A DNA stretch of 64,000 nucleotides from Variovorax sp. CF313 (GTDB lineage: Bacteria; Pseudomonadota; Gammaproteobacteria; Burkholderiales; Burkholderiaceae_C): NCBI RefSeq assembly GCF_000282635.1, contig NZ_AKIW01000042.1:94369-158368 (forward strand). The letters run 5' to 3'. The notes beneath the pieces were generated by a model. The model saw only the letters and a program-made list of their open reading frames with translations, was not told where the DNA came from and did not search any database. Shown here piece after piece: positions 43,895 to 52,959 of this stretch (the first letter of the stretch is position 1; every line of letters starts with the position of its first letter). The translations under genes and the position numbers were made by a program.

Positions 43895-45523
43895 ATGCCG
43901 AATTTCCCCTGTCGGGCTGCCGACGAACCGTGCGCCCGGTGGCTGGCGTGGCTGCTGCTCGGCATCGTTGCGCTGTGCATGGCCGGCTGCGCCGGACTGC
44001 CTGCCGACGTGCAGCGCAAACCCTCCGTGGCAATCAGCGATGGCGCGGACACCACCCTGGGCCGCCTCGTGCAGGCGGCTGCCCCGCCCGGCGAGCCACT
44101 CAGCGGGTTCAGGCTGCTGCCCATGCCACAGTTTTCGCTGCACGCGCGCATCGAGCTCGCACGCCGCGCGCAGCGCTCCATCGACGTGCAGTACTACCTC
44201 GTGCAGAACGACGAGACCGGCCGCTACCTGCTGCGTGCCCTGCGCGATGCGGCCGACCGCGGCGTGCGCGTGCGGCTGCTGGTGGACGATCTCTACACGG
44301 CTGGCGCCGACCCGCTCTTCGCCAGCTTCGCCGCGCATCCGAACGTCGAGGTGCGGTTCTTCAACCCGTTCCCCGCGGGGCGGGGCCGCTTCGGCACGCG
44401 CTGGGCCTGGTCGATACTGGACTTCGACCGTGTGCACCGCCGCATGCACAACAAGCTCTATGTGGTGGACAACGTCATCGGCGTCATGGGCGGGCGCAAC
44501 ATGGCCAACGAGTACTTCCTGCGCGACGGGGGCTCGAACTTCATCGACATCGACACGCTGGTGGCCGGCGCTGTGGTGCCCAGGCTGTCGTCGCTGTTCG
44601 ACATGTACTGGAGCAGCCCGTACGTCTACCCCATCGAATCGCTGGTGCCCGCCACGGGCGAAACGCCGCAACAGCTGCGCGAGCGCTTCGACAAACTGAC
44701 CACCGGCCCCGAGCAGCTGCACCCCGAGGAGCTTGCCTCCACCGACCTGCTGGGCAACAACCCGCTGGCCAAGGACCTGGACGCGGGCGCGCTCAAGCTG
44801 GTCTGGGCGCGCGCCGAGGCCTACGCCGACGCGCCGGCCAAGGCGCTTGCGCCGACGGACGAAGCGCGCGGCCTGCCCGCCGACGAATCGAAGGACAGCG
44901 TGCTCTACAACGTGCGCCGCTACCTGCGCGGTGCCGAGAACGAGATCATGCAGACCACGCCCTACCTTATTCCGGGGCGCGGCGGCATGGAGACGATCCG
45001 CCTCGTGCGCGGCAACGGCGTGGGCTACAGCATCGTCACCAACTCGCTGGCGGCCACCGACGAGTCGCTGGTGCACATCGGCTACCGCCGCTACCGCGCG
45101 GAGATGCTGCGCCTGGGCGTGGAGCTGTACGAACTGAGCCCCAAGCGGGTGGAGCAGACCAGGCGCTTCGGCATGTACGGCTCGGCCAGTGGCCGGCTGC
45201 ACGGCAAGTCGGCGGTGATCGACCGCAAGATCGTGTTCATCGGCTCGATGAACTTCGATCCGCGTTCGATGCTGCACAACACCGAGGTCGGCATCTTCAT
45301 CTTCAGCCCGCAGATCGCCCAGCAGCTCACCAGCCTGATCGGCTTCATCCGGCTGGACGGCGCCTATCAGCTGCAGCTGGGACCGACGGGCGCCATCGAG
45401 TGGGTGAGCCCGGCCGCGGGGGACGCGGCCGACACCATCCTGCACCAGGAGCCCGAAACGGATTACTGGTCGCGCTGGAAGCTGGAGTTGCTGGCGCCGC
45501 TGGTGCCCGAGAGCCTGCTCTAG
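43895..45523 (+). CDS. Phospholipase D-family lipoprotein
   Basis: The 542-residue protein has a lipoprotein signal (LCMAGC near residue 35) and two HKD motifs: MHNKLYVVDN in the middle and LHGKSAVIDRK near the C-terminus. The family includes cardiolipin synthases and phospholipases D. YYLVQNDETGRYLLRAL is a typical first-domain sequence. The ATG at 43895 was chosen over an upstream in-frame start at 43820, because only the former begins near the signal peptide. The lipid anchor suggests action on periplasmic-side phospholipids. A terminator follows at 45563. Confidence 0.87.
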   Translation: MPNFPCRAADEPCARWLAWLLLGIVALCMAGCAGLPADVQRKPSVAISDGADTTLGRLVQAAAPPGEPLSGFRLLPMPQFSLHARIELARRAQRSIDVQYYLVQNDETGRYLLRALRDAADRGVRVRLLVDDLYTAGADPLFASFAAHPNVEVRFFNPFPAGRGRFGTRWAWSILDFDRVHRRMHNKLYVVDNVIGVMGGRNMANEYFLRDGGSNFIDIDTLVAGAVVPRLSSLFDMYWSSPYVYPIESLVPATGETPQQLRERFDKLTTGPEQLHPEELASTDLLGNNPLAKDLDAGALKLVWARAEAYADAPAKALAPTDEARGLPADESKDSVLYNVRRYLRGAENEIMQTTPYLIPGRGGMETIRLVRGNGVGYSIVTNSLAATDESLVHIGYRRYRAEMLRLGVELYELSPKRVEQTRRFGMYGSASGRLHGKSAVIDRKIVFIGSMNFDPRSMLHNTEVGIFIFSPQIAQQLTSLIGFIRLDGAYQLQLGPTGAIEWVSPAAGDAADTILHQEPETDYWSRWKLELLAPLVPESLL

Positions 45524-45562
45524 CCGGCGAGGCCAGGGCTTCGGCATGACGCGCTCTGAAAG

Positions 45563-45589
45563 AAAAAAGCCCCGCGAGGGGCTTTTTTT
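45563..45589. terminator. Bidirectional intrinsic terminator
   Basis: GCCCC and GGGGC flank a GCGA tetraloop, preceded by six A and followed by seven T, so it can work in both directions. It lies between the phospholipase D gene and the convergent M23 lipoprotein gene. Confidence 0.9.
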
Positions 45590-45611
45590 CATGGGCGGCG
45601 GGCGCCGCCTG

Positions 45612-46118
45612 TCATTGCTGAAGCAATCCGTTGAGATACGGCTCGGGGTTCACGGCCGTGCCGTTCTTGCGGATCTCGAAGCGCAGCTTCACGCGGTCGG
45701 CGTTGCTCTTGCCCATCTCGCCGATCTTCTCGCCCTGTCGGACCACCTGGTTCTCCTTCACCAGGATGGTCTGCAAGTGCGCGTAGGCGGTGAGGAAGGT
45801 CTCGTTGTGCTTGACGATGATCATGTTGCCGTAGGCCGGCAGCTCGCCGCCCACGTACACCACGCGGCCGTCGGCCGAGGCGACGACCGGATCGCCCAAG
45901 TTGCCGGCGATGTCGATGCCCTTGGTGCGCACGCCGTCGAAGCGCGCCAGCGTCGCGCCGGTGGCGGGGCGCACGAACATCGCGGTGGGTCTTTGCACGG
46001 GGGGAGTGACCGAGGGGCCGGGCCGCGGCGCGTTGAGGTCGGTGGTGGTACAGGCCGCGAGGCTCGCGGCAACCAGGGCCAGGGCGGCGATACGGGAAAC
46101 AAAAGTCTGAAGATGCAT
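45612..46118 (-). CDS. M23-type peptidase-like lipoprotein (NlpD-like)
   Basis: The 168-residue product has a lipoprotein signal (LAACTT near residue 22) and an M23/LytM domain (about residues 50-165). Typical sequences are KGIDIAGNLGDPVVASADG and YGNMIIVKHNETFLTAYAHL. The metal-binding His positions of active LytM enzymes are not all present (the first motif reads KGIDI where HxxxD is expected), so it may be an inactive activator like NlpD or EnvC. No LysM domain is present. It would act in cell separation through amidase activation. Confidence 0.82.
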   Translation of the reverse strand: MHLQTFVSRIAALALVAASLAACTTTDLNAPRPGPSVTPPVQRPTAMFVRPATGATLARFDGVRTKGIDIAGNLGDPVVASADGRVVYVGGELPAYGNMIIVKHNETFLTAYAHLQTILVKENQVVRQGEKIGEMGKSNADRVKLRFEIRKNGTAVNPEPYLNGLLQQ

Positions 46119-46273
46119 GGCGCTGTGTTGGAACGGTTTCGTTGCGGAGGGTTCCGGCGATCTGGCTCGCCGCGGCCCGCGGGGGGAGGCCACGCGGGCG
46201 ATGCTAGCAAACTGCCGCGACGGCGCCCCGCGAAAGAGCAACCGGCTGTGAAGGGGCCATCGGCCCCCGGGCG

Positions 46274-46756
46274 CTACTTGAGCGGGATCGGTGTGCCGCG
46301 GTCGATGGGCACCGCCGTCACGCTGTTCTTGGGCGAACCGTCGATCAGCAGGTCGGAGTAGGTCAGGTAGACCAGCGTGTTGCGCTTCGGGTCGACCATG
46401 CGCACCACGCGCAGGCGCTTGAAGAGCACCGACAGCCGCTCGCTGTAGACCTCCTCGCGCTTGGGTAGCGGCTGCGTGATGCTCACGGGGCCGACCTGGC
46501 GGCAGGCGATGGAGGCCTCGGCCTTGTCCTCGGCCACGCCGAAGGCGCCGGCCAACCCGCCGGTCTTGGCGCGCGAGACGTAGCACGTTACGCCGCTGAC
46601 CTTGGGGTCGTCGTAGGCCTCGATCACGATCTTGTGGTCCGGGCCGATGAGCTTGAAGGCGGTGTCGACGTCGCCCACGGTTTCCGCCTGCGCCGTCGCG
46701 GCCAGGATGAATCCGAGGCCGATCGCGGCGCGAAGCAGGATGGAGCGAAGTGTCAT
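46274..46756 (-). CDS. creA: CreA-family periplasmic protein
   Basis: A 160-residue protein with a signal peptide ending in TAQA, followed by the CreA features VGDVDTAFKLIGPDHKIVIEA shortened here by position, DPKVSGVTCYVSRAKTGG and ACRQVGPV. CreA is a conserved secreted protein of unknown function. The ATG at 46756 was chosen because it opens the signal peptide. It is 14 bases after the Nudix gene on the same strand, and may be in an operon with it and the FAH-family gene. Confidence 0.85.
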   Translation of the reverse strand: MTLRSILLRAAIGLGFILAATAQAETVGDVDTAFKLIGPDHKIVIEAYDDPKVSGVTCYVSRAKTGGLAGAFGVAEDKAEASIACRQVGPVSITQPLPKREEVYSERLSVLFKRLRVVRMVDPKRNTLVYLTYSDLLIDGSPKNSVTAVPIDRGTPIPLK

Positions 46757-46770
46757 GGGGCGCTGCGGGT

Positions 46771-47322
46771 TCAGACGATGTCGAACGTGTGGACTCGGTC
46801 GAAGCTGCCGCGGCGCCGGTCCTCGAAGTAGTGCTCGAGCGTCTCGCGCACGGTGCGAAAGGCGATCTCGTCCCAGGGAATCTCTTCTTCGGCGAAGAGC
46901 CTGGCCTCGATGGTCTCGTGGCCTGGGTCGAACCTGTCGTCGAGCAACCGGGCCCGGTAGAACATGTGCACCTGGCCCACGCGCACCACGCTGATGACGG
47001 AGAACAGGCCCTCCATCACATAGTGGGCGCCGGCCTCTTCGTCGGTCTCGCGGGCCGCGCCCTGGGCGGTGGTTTCCTCGAGCTCCATGAAGCCGGCCGG
47101 CAGCGTCCACTTGCCCCAGCGCGGTTCGATGTTGCGCTTGCACAGCAACACCTTGTCGCCCAGGACCGGGATGGTGCCCACCACGTTCAGCGGGTTCTCG
47201 TAGTGGATGGTGTGGCAGGCCGGGCAGACGGCGCGCTGCTTGGTGTCGCCGTCGTCCGGCACGCGGTAGACCACCGCGGTGCCGCAGTTCTTGCAATGCT
47301 TGATGGGTACGCGCAGGAGCAT
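46771..47322 (-). CDS. Nudix hydrolase with zinc ribbon
   Basis: The 183-residue product has an N-terminal zinc ribbon (KHCKNCG and VCPACH) and a Nudix box GFMELEETTAQGAARETDEE near the middle, which matches GX5EX7REUXEEXGU. NudC-like enzymes with a zinc ribbon hydrolyse NADH or similar pyrophosphates, but this protein is shorter than NudC and belongs to the ADP-ribose/NADH group. The start at 47322 is after the FAH-family gene stop by 17 bases. The ribosome site is weak, so coupling with the upstream gene is likely. Confidence 0.86.
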   Translation of the reverse strand: MLLRVPIKHCKNCGTAVVYRVPDDGDTKQRAVCPACHTIHYENPLNVVGTIPVLGDKVLLCKRNIEPRWGKWTLPAGFMELEETTAQGAARETDEEAGAHYVMEGLFSVISVVRVGQVHMFYRARLLDDRFDPGHETIEARLFAEEEIPWDEIAFRTVRETLEHYFEDRRRGSFDRVHTFDIV

Positions 47323-47339
47323 GGAGCCGGCTGCCGTCT

Positions 47340-48041
47340 TCAGGCGATCTTGACGGTCAGCTTGGGCAGGCCCGCGACTTCGCCCACGAGCGTGTCTCCG
47401 GCCACCACCGCGGCCACGCCTTCGGGCGTGCCGGTGAAGATCAGGTCGCCGGGCTGCAGCTCCCACGCGGCCGACAGGTGCTCGATGGTCTCGGCCACGT
47501 TCCAGATCAGCTTGCCCACGTTGCTGCGCTGGCGGTCGGTGCCGTTCACCTGCAGGGAGATCTCGGCTTTTTCCGCATTGCCGGCCTGCGCCACGGGCAC
47601 GATCGGGCCGATGGGCGCGCTCTGCTCGAAGCTCTTGCCGATGTCCCAGGGGCGGCCCTGTTTCTTCATGTCGTTCTGCAAGTCGCGGCGCGTCATGTCG
47701 AGGCCGACGGCGTAGCCGTAGATGTGCTTGTGCGCATCGGCCGCCAGGATGTTCTTGCCACCCGTGCCGATGGCCACGACCAGCTCGATCTCGTGATGCA
47801 GGTTCTTCGTGAGCGAGGGGTAGGACATGGTGCCGGTCTGGCCCGCGTCGACCACCACCAGCGCATCGGCCGGCTTCATGAAGAAGAATGGCGGCTCGCG
47901 GCCGGTGAAGCCCATTTCCTTGGCGTGATCTTCGTAGTTGCGGCCCACGCAGTAGATGCGGTGCACCGGGAAGCGGGCGGGCTGGCCGGCCACCGGCACC
48001 GAGACGGTGGCGGGCGGGGCGAAGACGAACTCGGAAGCCAT
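47340..48041 (-). CDS. Fumarylacetoacetate hydrolase-family protein
   Basis: The 233-residue product belongs to the FAH family (small, bacterial type). Metal-binding sites are in NLHHEIELVV (Glu pair) and GYAVGLDMTRRDLQ (Asp). Family members act as fumarylpyruvate hydrolase, acylpyruvase or oxaloacetate decarboxylase. AAGGA nine bases upstream of the ATG supports the start. It is divergent from maiA, 140 bases away, so the pair could hydrolyse fumarylpyruvate or fumarylacetoacetate in gentisate or tyrosine breakdown. Confidence 0.87.
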   Translation of the reverse strand: MASEFVFAPPATVSVPVAGQPARFPVHRIYCVGRNYEDHAKEMGFTGREPPFFFMKPADALVVVDAGQTGTMSYPSLTKNLHHEIELVVAIGTGGKNILAADAHKHIYGYAVGLDMTRRDLQNDMKKQGRPWDIGKSFEQSAPIGPIVPVAQAGNAEKAEISLQVNGTDRQRSNVGKLIWNVAETIEHLSAAWELQPGDLIFTGTPEGVAAVVAGDTLVGEVAGLPKLTVKIA

Positions 48042-48181
48042 TGCGACGTGTCCTTTTCAGCGAAACCTAAGCGGGAGACCGGCAGTGTGCCAGAGGCGGG
48101 AGGTCCACAATAGAAGCCGGCCAGAACGGCGCGCTGAAGGGCCATGCCGCGCCCGTGACGGAGCGCTATGCTTGGGAAATC

Positions 48182-48820
48182 ATGAAGCTGCACAACTATT
48201 TCCGTTCCTCCTCCTCGTTCCGCGTGCGCATCGCCCTCAACCTGAAGGGCCTCGATTTCGAGTACATCCCCGTGCACATCGCGCGCGGCGACCACCGCAC
48301 CGGCCCTTACTCCGCCATCTCGGCCGACATGCTGGTGCCCCTGCTGGAGGACGAGGGCGAGCGCTTCTCGCAATCGATGGCGATCATCGAATACCTCGAC
48401 GAAGTGCACCCCGAGCCGGCGTTGCTGCCGACCGATCCGGTGGGCCGCGCCCACGTGCGCGCACTGTCGCAGTCGATCGCCTGCGAGATCCATCCGCTCA
48501 ACAACCTGCGCGTGCTCAAGTACCTCGTGAAAGAGCTGAAGCTCGACGATGCGGCCAAGAACGCCTGGTACCGCCACTGGGTGCGCGACGGCATGCTGGC
48601 CTTCGAGCGTCAGCTTGCGCAGCACCCAGCCGGCATCTACTGCTGGGGCAACACACCCACCATGGCCGATTGCTGCCTGGTGCCGCAGATCTTCAACGGC
48701 CGCCGCTTCGACTGCGACTTCAGCGGCCTGCCGCGCACCATGGCCGCCTTCGAGGCCTGCATGGAGCTCGACGCCTTCCAGCGCGCGCAGCCCTCGCAGG
48801 CGCCCGACGCGGAAGCCTGA
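48182..48820 (+). CDS. maiA: Maleylacetoacetate isomerase (zeta-class glutathione transferase)
   Basis: The product (212 residues) has the zeta-class start MKLHNYFRSSSSFRVRIALN, in which the Ser motif binds glutathione; the usual SSCSxR reads SSSSFR here. QSMAIIEYLDE is the typical thioredoxin-domain sequence, and GIYCWGNTPTMADCCL is in the helical domain. It converts maleylacetoacetate or maleylpyruvate to the fumaryl form using glutathione. It is divergent from the FAH-family gene, which encodes the next step. The pgeF gene follows after five bases. Confidence 0.88.
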   Translation: MKLHNYFRSSSSFRVRIALNLKGLDFEYIPVHIARGDHRTGPYSAISADMLVPLLEDEGERFSQSMAIIEYLDEVHPEPALLPTDPVGRAHVRALSQSIACEIHPLNNLRVLKYLVKELKLDDAAKNAWYRHWVRDGMLAFERQLAQHPAGIYCWGNTPTMADCCLVPQIFNGRRFDCDFSGLPRTMAAFEACMELDAFQRAQPSQAPDAEA

Positions 48821-48825
48821 GCCCC

Positions 48826-49587
48826 ATGAACGAGCGCTGGCTCGTCCCCGACTGGCCCGCGCCGCCGAACGTGCGGGCCGTGTGCACCACGCGCGACGGC
48901 GGGGTTTCGCTGGGGCGCTACGAGAGCCTGAACCTCGGCGACCACGTGGGCGACCAGCCCGCGCATGTGGCGGAGAACCGGAACCGCTTGCGCGCGGCCA
49001 TCGGAGCGGGTCCGGTCTTCCTGCAGCAGGTGCACGGCACCGGCGTCGTCTCGCTCGACGCCGCACAGGACGCGGTGCGCGACGGCACCGTTGGTGATGC
49101 CTGCACGGCCACTGCCGGCGGCCTGGCCTGCACGATCATGGTGGCCGATTGCCTGCCCGTGCTCTTCACCGACGAAGCGGGCCACCGCGTGGCGGCCGCG
49201 CATGCCGGCTGGCGCGGGCTGGCGGGCGGTGTGCTCGAACAGACCGCCAAGGCCTTCGAGGCCGATGGCGCGGCCCGCGTCATCGCCTGGCTGGGCCCGT
49301 GCATCGGGCCCAAGGCCTTCGAGGTCGGCCCCGAGGTCAGGGCTGCCTTCGAGGCGCATGCGCCCGAAGCGGCGTCCTGCTTCAGGCCCGCGGCTGCCAC
49401 CGGGAAATGGCTGGCCGACCTGCCCGCACTGGCGCGCCAGCGGCTGCACGCGGTGGGTATCGAGGCCGTCCATGGCAACGACGGCAGCGACGGCTGGTGC
49501 ACCGTCGCCAATCCCTCAAGGTTCTTTTCGCACCGGCGGGACAGCGTCAGCGGCCGCTTCGCCGCCCTGGTCTGGAAGAAGGCCTGA
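48826..49587 (+). CDS. pgeF: Polyphenol oxidase/laccase-domain protein (PgeF/YfiH)
   Basis: The 253-residue protein belongs to the DUF152 family, shown in other bacteria to be a peptidoglycan-editing factor or purine nucleoside-modifying enzyme. The metal ligands are seen in VADCLPVLF (Cys), AAAHAGWRGLAGG (His) and LGPCIG (Cys). The start at 48826 lies five bases after the maiA stop. Its 3' end overlaps the convergent membrane protein gene by 72 bases. The exact substrate here is not shown by sequence. Confidence 0.88.
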   Translation: MNERWLVPDWPAPPNVRAVCTTRDGGVSLGRYESLNLGDHVGDQPAHVAENRNRLRAAIGAGPVFLQQVHGTGVVSLDAAQDAVRDGTVGDACTATAGGLACTIMVADCLPVLFTDEAGHRVAAAHAGWRGLAGGVLEQTAKAFEADGAARVIAWLGPCIGPKAFEVGPEVRAAFEAHAPEAASCFRPAAATGKWLADLPALARQRLHAVGIEAVHGNDGSDGWCTVANPSRFFSHRRDSVSGRFAALVWKKA

Positions 49588-49842
49588 GCCTGCGACCGGC
49601 GGCGCCGATTTCTCGGTTGCGGCACGCCGGGCGGCTTCCTGTGCCTCGGCCTCGCGTTGCCTCATCGCGCGGCGGCGGCCCGGAGTGCCCATCAGGTAAA
49701 CCACCAGTGCCACCGGCACCAATCCGTACAAAAGAAATGTGAAGATGGCGCCCAGCACCGTGCCTGTGGTGTTGGTGGCCTCGGCCACCGCCATCATCAG
49801 GGCGACGTACAACCAACCGATGACGATCAGATGGATAAACAC
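49516..49842 (-). CDS. Small membrane protein
   Basis: The 108-residue frame has two membrane helices (FIHLIVIGWLYVALMMAVA and IFTFLLYGLVPVALVVYLMG) and a charged C-terminal tail. I do not recognise the family beyond a general resemblance to small hypothetical membrane proteins in Comamonadaceae. The start is uncertain: GTG at 49842 fits the helix, and an in-frame TTG at 49917 would give 133 residues. It overlaps the 3' end of pgeF on the other strand by 72 bases. It is divergent from phaC. Confidence 0.55.
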   Translation of the reverse strand: MFIHLIVIGWLYVALMMAVAEATNTTGTVLGAIFTFLLYGLVPVALVVYLMGTPGRRRAMRQREAEAQEAARRAATEKSAPPVAGSGLLPDQGGEAAADAVPPVRKEP

Positions 49843-49875
49843 AAGTAGTTTCAGTTGGTAAGCAAGGAAGCGGCG

Positions 49876-49905
49876 TTGTGAGGGCCCCGTGAAATGCAGG
49901 ATACT
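49876..49905 (+). promoter_or_regulatory. Possible sigma-70 promoter of phaC
   Basis: TTGTGA (49876-49881), an 18-base spacer, and GATACT (49900-49905), 48 bases before the phaC start. Each box matches four of six consensus bases, so this is weak support. Confidence 0.35.
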
Positions 49906-49952
49906 CAAAACACGCAAGCCATCCGTTTCGACTCAGGCGAGGACCAGGAGAC

Positions 49953-51707
49953 ATGATGAAGCAACAAGCCACGGGGGCCGATGCGTTCGCGCCCTTCCAG
50001 CAGGCAATGACCGAGGGATGGACCCAGGCGCTGGAAGCTTTCCGGCAGTCCGCCGCGCAAGGGGCTTCGGCCTTCAACGGCGGCGGCACGCCGCTATGGC
50101 AATTGCCGCAGGCCGCGAAGATGCCCGAGCTGCCAAAATTCTCCATCGACCCCGAAAAGCTCCAGTCCATCCAGCAGCAGTACATGGCGGAAGCCACCGA
50201 ACTCTGGCGCCAGGGCTTCGGCGCCAAGCCCGAAGGCGACAAGCGCTTCGCTGGCGACGCCTGGGGCCGCAACCCGCTGTCGGCCTTCTCGGCGGCCGTG
50301 TACCTGCTCAATGGCCGCACCATGCTCGGCATGGCCGAGGCCATCGACGCCGACGAAAAGACCAAGGCGCGCCTGCGCTTCGCGGTCGAGCAATGGATGG
50401 CGGCCTCGTCGCCCAGCAACTCGCTGGCCTTCAATGCCGAAGCGCAGAAGAAGGCCATCGACACGCAGGGCGAGAGCATCGCCAAGGGCATCCAGAACCT
50501 GCTGCACGACATGAAGCAGGGCCACGTCAGCATGACCGACGAGAGCGCCTTCGAGGTGGGGCGCAACGTGGCCACCACCGAAGGCGCCGTGGTGTTCGAG
50601 AACGAGTTCTTCCAGCTGCTCGAATACAAGCCGCTCACCCCCAAGGTGTACGAGCGGCCGTTCCTGCTGGTGCCGCCGTGCATCAACAAGTTCTACATCC
50701 TCGACCTGCAGCCCGAGAACTCGCTGATCCGCTATGCGAACGAGCAGGGCCACCGCGTGTTCGTGGTGAGCTGGCGCAACCCCGACGAGTCGATGGACAA
50801 GGCCACCTGGGACGACTACATCGAGAACGCCGCCATCAAGGCGATCCACACGGTGCAGGAGATCAGCGGAAGCAACCAGATCAACACACTGGGCTTCTGC
50901 GTGGGCGGCACCATCCTGAGCACCGCGCTGGCCGTGCTCGCGGCGCGCGGCGAGAAGCCGGCCGCATCGGTCACGCTGCTGACCACCTTCCTCGACTTCA
51001 GCGACACCGGCATCCTCGACATCTTCGTGGATGAGCAGATGGTGGCGTACCGCGAAATGCAGCTCGGCAAGGGCGGACTGCTGCCGGGCGGCGACCTGGC
51101 CTCGACCTTCAGCTTCCTGCGGCCCAACGACCTCGTGTGGAACTACGTGGTCGGCAACTACCTGAAGGGCGAGACCCCGCCGCCCTTCGACCTGCTGTAC
51201 TGGAACAGCGACGCGACCAACCTGCCGGGCCCGTTCTATGCCTGGTACCTGCGCAACACGTACCACGAGAACAAGCTGGCCAAGCCGAATGCGCTGACGG
51301 TATGCGGGCAGAAGATCGACCTCGGCAACATCGACATCCCGGCCTACATCTACGGCTCGCGCGAAGACCACATCGTGCCCATCGGCGGCGCGTATGCCTC
51401 CACGCAACTGTTGCCGGGCAAGAAGCGTTTCGTGATGGGCGCCTCGGGCCACATCGCAGGCGTGATCAACCCGCCCGCCAAGAAAAAGCGCAGCCACTGG
51501 ATCCGCGACGACGGCAAGTTCCCGAAGACGCAGGCCGAATGGCTCGCCGGCGCGCAGGAGCATCCCGGCAGCTGGTGGACCGACTGGGCACAATGGCTCA
51601 AGGGCCACGCGGGCAAACAGATCCCCGCGCCCAAGGCTTACGGCAACGGCAAGGCTTACAAGGCCATCGAGCCGGCGCCGGGCCGCTACGTCAAGGCTCG
51701 CGCCTGA
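49953..51707 (+). CDS. phaC: Class I polyhydroxyalkanoate synthase
   Basis: The 584-residue synthase polymerises 3-hydroxyacyl-CoA into storage polyester granules. The lipase-like box GFCVGGT contains the catalytic Cys316. The catalytic Asp lies in YGSREDHIVP and the His in ASGHIAGV. The length is typical for class I (PhaC alone, no PhaE). AGGAGA before the ATG at 49953 supports the start. It is followed after 43 bases by phaA, while phaB is about 11 kb away. Confidence 0.94.
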   Translation: MMKQQATGADAFAPFQQAMTEGWTQALEAFRQSAAQGASAFNGGGTPLWQLPQAAKMPELPKFSIDPEKLQSIQQQYMAEATELWRQGFGAKPEGDKRFAGDAWGRNPLSAFSAAVYLLNGRTMLGMAEAIDADEKTKARLRFAVEQWMAASSPSNSLAFNAEAQKKAIDTQGESIAKGIQNLLHDMKQGHVSMTDESAFEVGRNVATTEGAVVFENEFFQLLEYKPLTPKVYERPFLLVPPCINKFYILDLQPENSLIRYANEQGHRVFVVSWRNPDESMDKATWDDYIENAAIKAIHTVQEISGSNQINTLGFCVGGTILSTALAVLAARGEKPAASVTLLTTFLDFSDTGILDIFVDEQMVAYREMQLGKGGLLPGGDLASTFSFLRPNDLVWNYVVGNYLKGETPPPFDLLYWNSDATNLPGPFYAWYLRNTYHENKLAKPNALTVCGQKIDLGNIDIPAYIYGSREDHIVPIGGAYASTQLLPGKKRFVMGASGHIAGVINPPAKKKRSHWIRDDGKFPKTQAEWLAGAQEHPGSWWTDWAQWLKGHAGKQIPAPKAYGNGKAYKAIEPAPGRYVKARA

Positions 51708-51750
51708 TCCCTCTCACCTCGAATTTCAGATCACTTCAACGGAGAACCTC

Positions 51751-52929
51751 ATGGAAGACATCGTCATCGTTTCGGCTGCACGCACGGCAGTCGGCAAGTT
51801 CGGCGGCTCGCTCGCCGGCATTCCCGCCACCGAGCTGGGCGCCCTCGTGATCAAGGAAGTGATTGCCCGCGCGAACCTCACCGCCGAACAGGTCGGCGAG
51901 GCCATCATGGGCCAGGTGCTGGCGGCCGGCGCCGGCCAGAACCCCGCGCGCCAGGCGTGGCTCAAGAGCGGCGGCGCCAAGGAAACGCCGGCGCTCACCA
52001 TCAACGCCGTGTGCGGCTCGGGCCTGAAGGCCGTGATGCTGGCGGCCCAGGCCGTGGCCACGGGCGACAGCGAGATCGTCATCGCCGGCGGCCAGGAAAA
52101 CATGAGCGCAGCGCCCCACGTGCTGCCCAACTCGCGCAACGGCCAGCGCATGGGCGACTGGAAGATGGTCGACACCATGATCGTGGACGGCCTGTGGGAC
52201 GTCTACAACCAGTACCACATGGGCATCACGGCCGAGAACGTGGCCAAGAAGTACGAAATCAGCCGCGCCGCGCAGGACGAGCTGGCCCTGGGCAGCCAGA
52301 CCAAGGCCGCCGCCGCGCAGGACGCCGGCAAGTTCAAGGACGAGATCGTCGGCGTGAGCATTCCGCAGAAGAAGGGCGATCCCGTCGTCTTCGACAAGGA
52401 CGAATTCATCAACCGCAAGACCAACGCCGAAGGCCTGGCCGGCCTGCGTCCCGCCTTCGACAAGGCCGGCGGCGTGACCGCGGGCAATGCCTCGGGCCTG
52501 AACGACGGGGCTGCCGCCGTGATGGTGATGACTGCCAAGAAAGCCGCCGCGCTCGGCCTGAAGCCGCTGGGCCGTATCGCCAGCTACGCCACCGCCGGCC
52601 TCGATCCGGCCATCATGGGCATGGGCCCGGTGCCTGCATCGACCAAGGCGCTGCAGCGCGCGGGCTGGAAGGCGGCCGACCTCGACCTGCTCGAGATCAA
52701 CGAAGCCTTCGCCGCGCAGGCCTGCGCCGTGAACCGTGAAATGGGCTGGGACGTGAACAAGGTGAACGTCAACGGCGGCGCCATCGCCATCGGCCACCCC
52801 ATCGGCGCGTCGGGCTGCCGCATCCTGGTGACGCTGCTGCACGAAATGCAGCGCCAGAACGCCAAGAAGGGCATTGCCTCGCTGTGCATCGGCGGGGGCA
52901 TGGGCGTGGCGCTGACCATCGAGCGCTGA
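51751..52929 (+). CDS. phaA: Acetyl-CoA acetyltransferase (beta-ketothiolase)
   Basis: The thiolase (392 residues) condenses two acetyl-CoA to acetoacetyl-CoA. The acyl-accepting Cys88 is in NAVCGSGLKA; GHPIGASG holds the His and SLCIGGGMG the second Cys. AGGAGA-like sequence (GGAGAACCTC) precedes the ATG at 51751. With phaC it supplies and polymerises the monomer; the reductase phaB is not in this operon. Confidence 0.94.
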   Translation: MEDIVIVSAARTAVGKFGGSLAGIPATELGALVIKEVIARANLTAEQVGEAIMGQVLAAGAGQNPARQAWLKSGGAKETPALTINAVCGSGLKAVMLAAQAVATGDSEIVIAGGQENMSAAPHVLPNSRNGQRMGDWKMVDTMIVDGLWDVYNQYHMGITAENVAKKYEISRAAQDELALGSQTKAAAAQDAGKFKDEIVGVSIPQKKGDPVVFDKDEFINRKTNAEGLAGLRPAFDKAGGVTAGNASGLNDGAAAVMVMTAKKAAALGLKPLGRIASYATAGLDPAIMGMGPVPASTKALQRAGWKAADLDLLEINEAFAAQACAVNREMGWDVNKVNVNGGAIAIGHPIGASGCRILVTLLHEMQRQNAKKGIASLCIGGGMGVALTIER

Positions 52930-52959
52930 TCCACAGCGCCCGGCGCGCCGTCGTGCCGC

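Noticed and set aside
43544..45592. A 682-codon open frame antisense to the phospholipase D gene
   Set aside because: Antisense shadow; the plus strand carries both HKD motifs.
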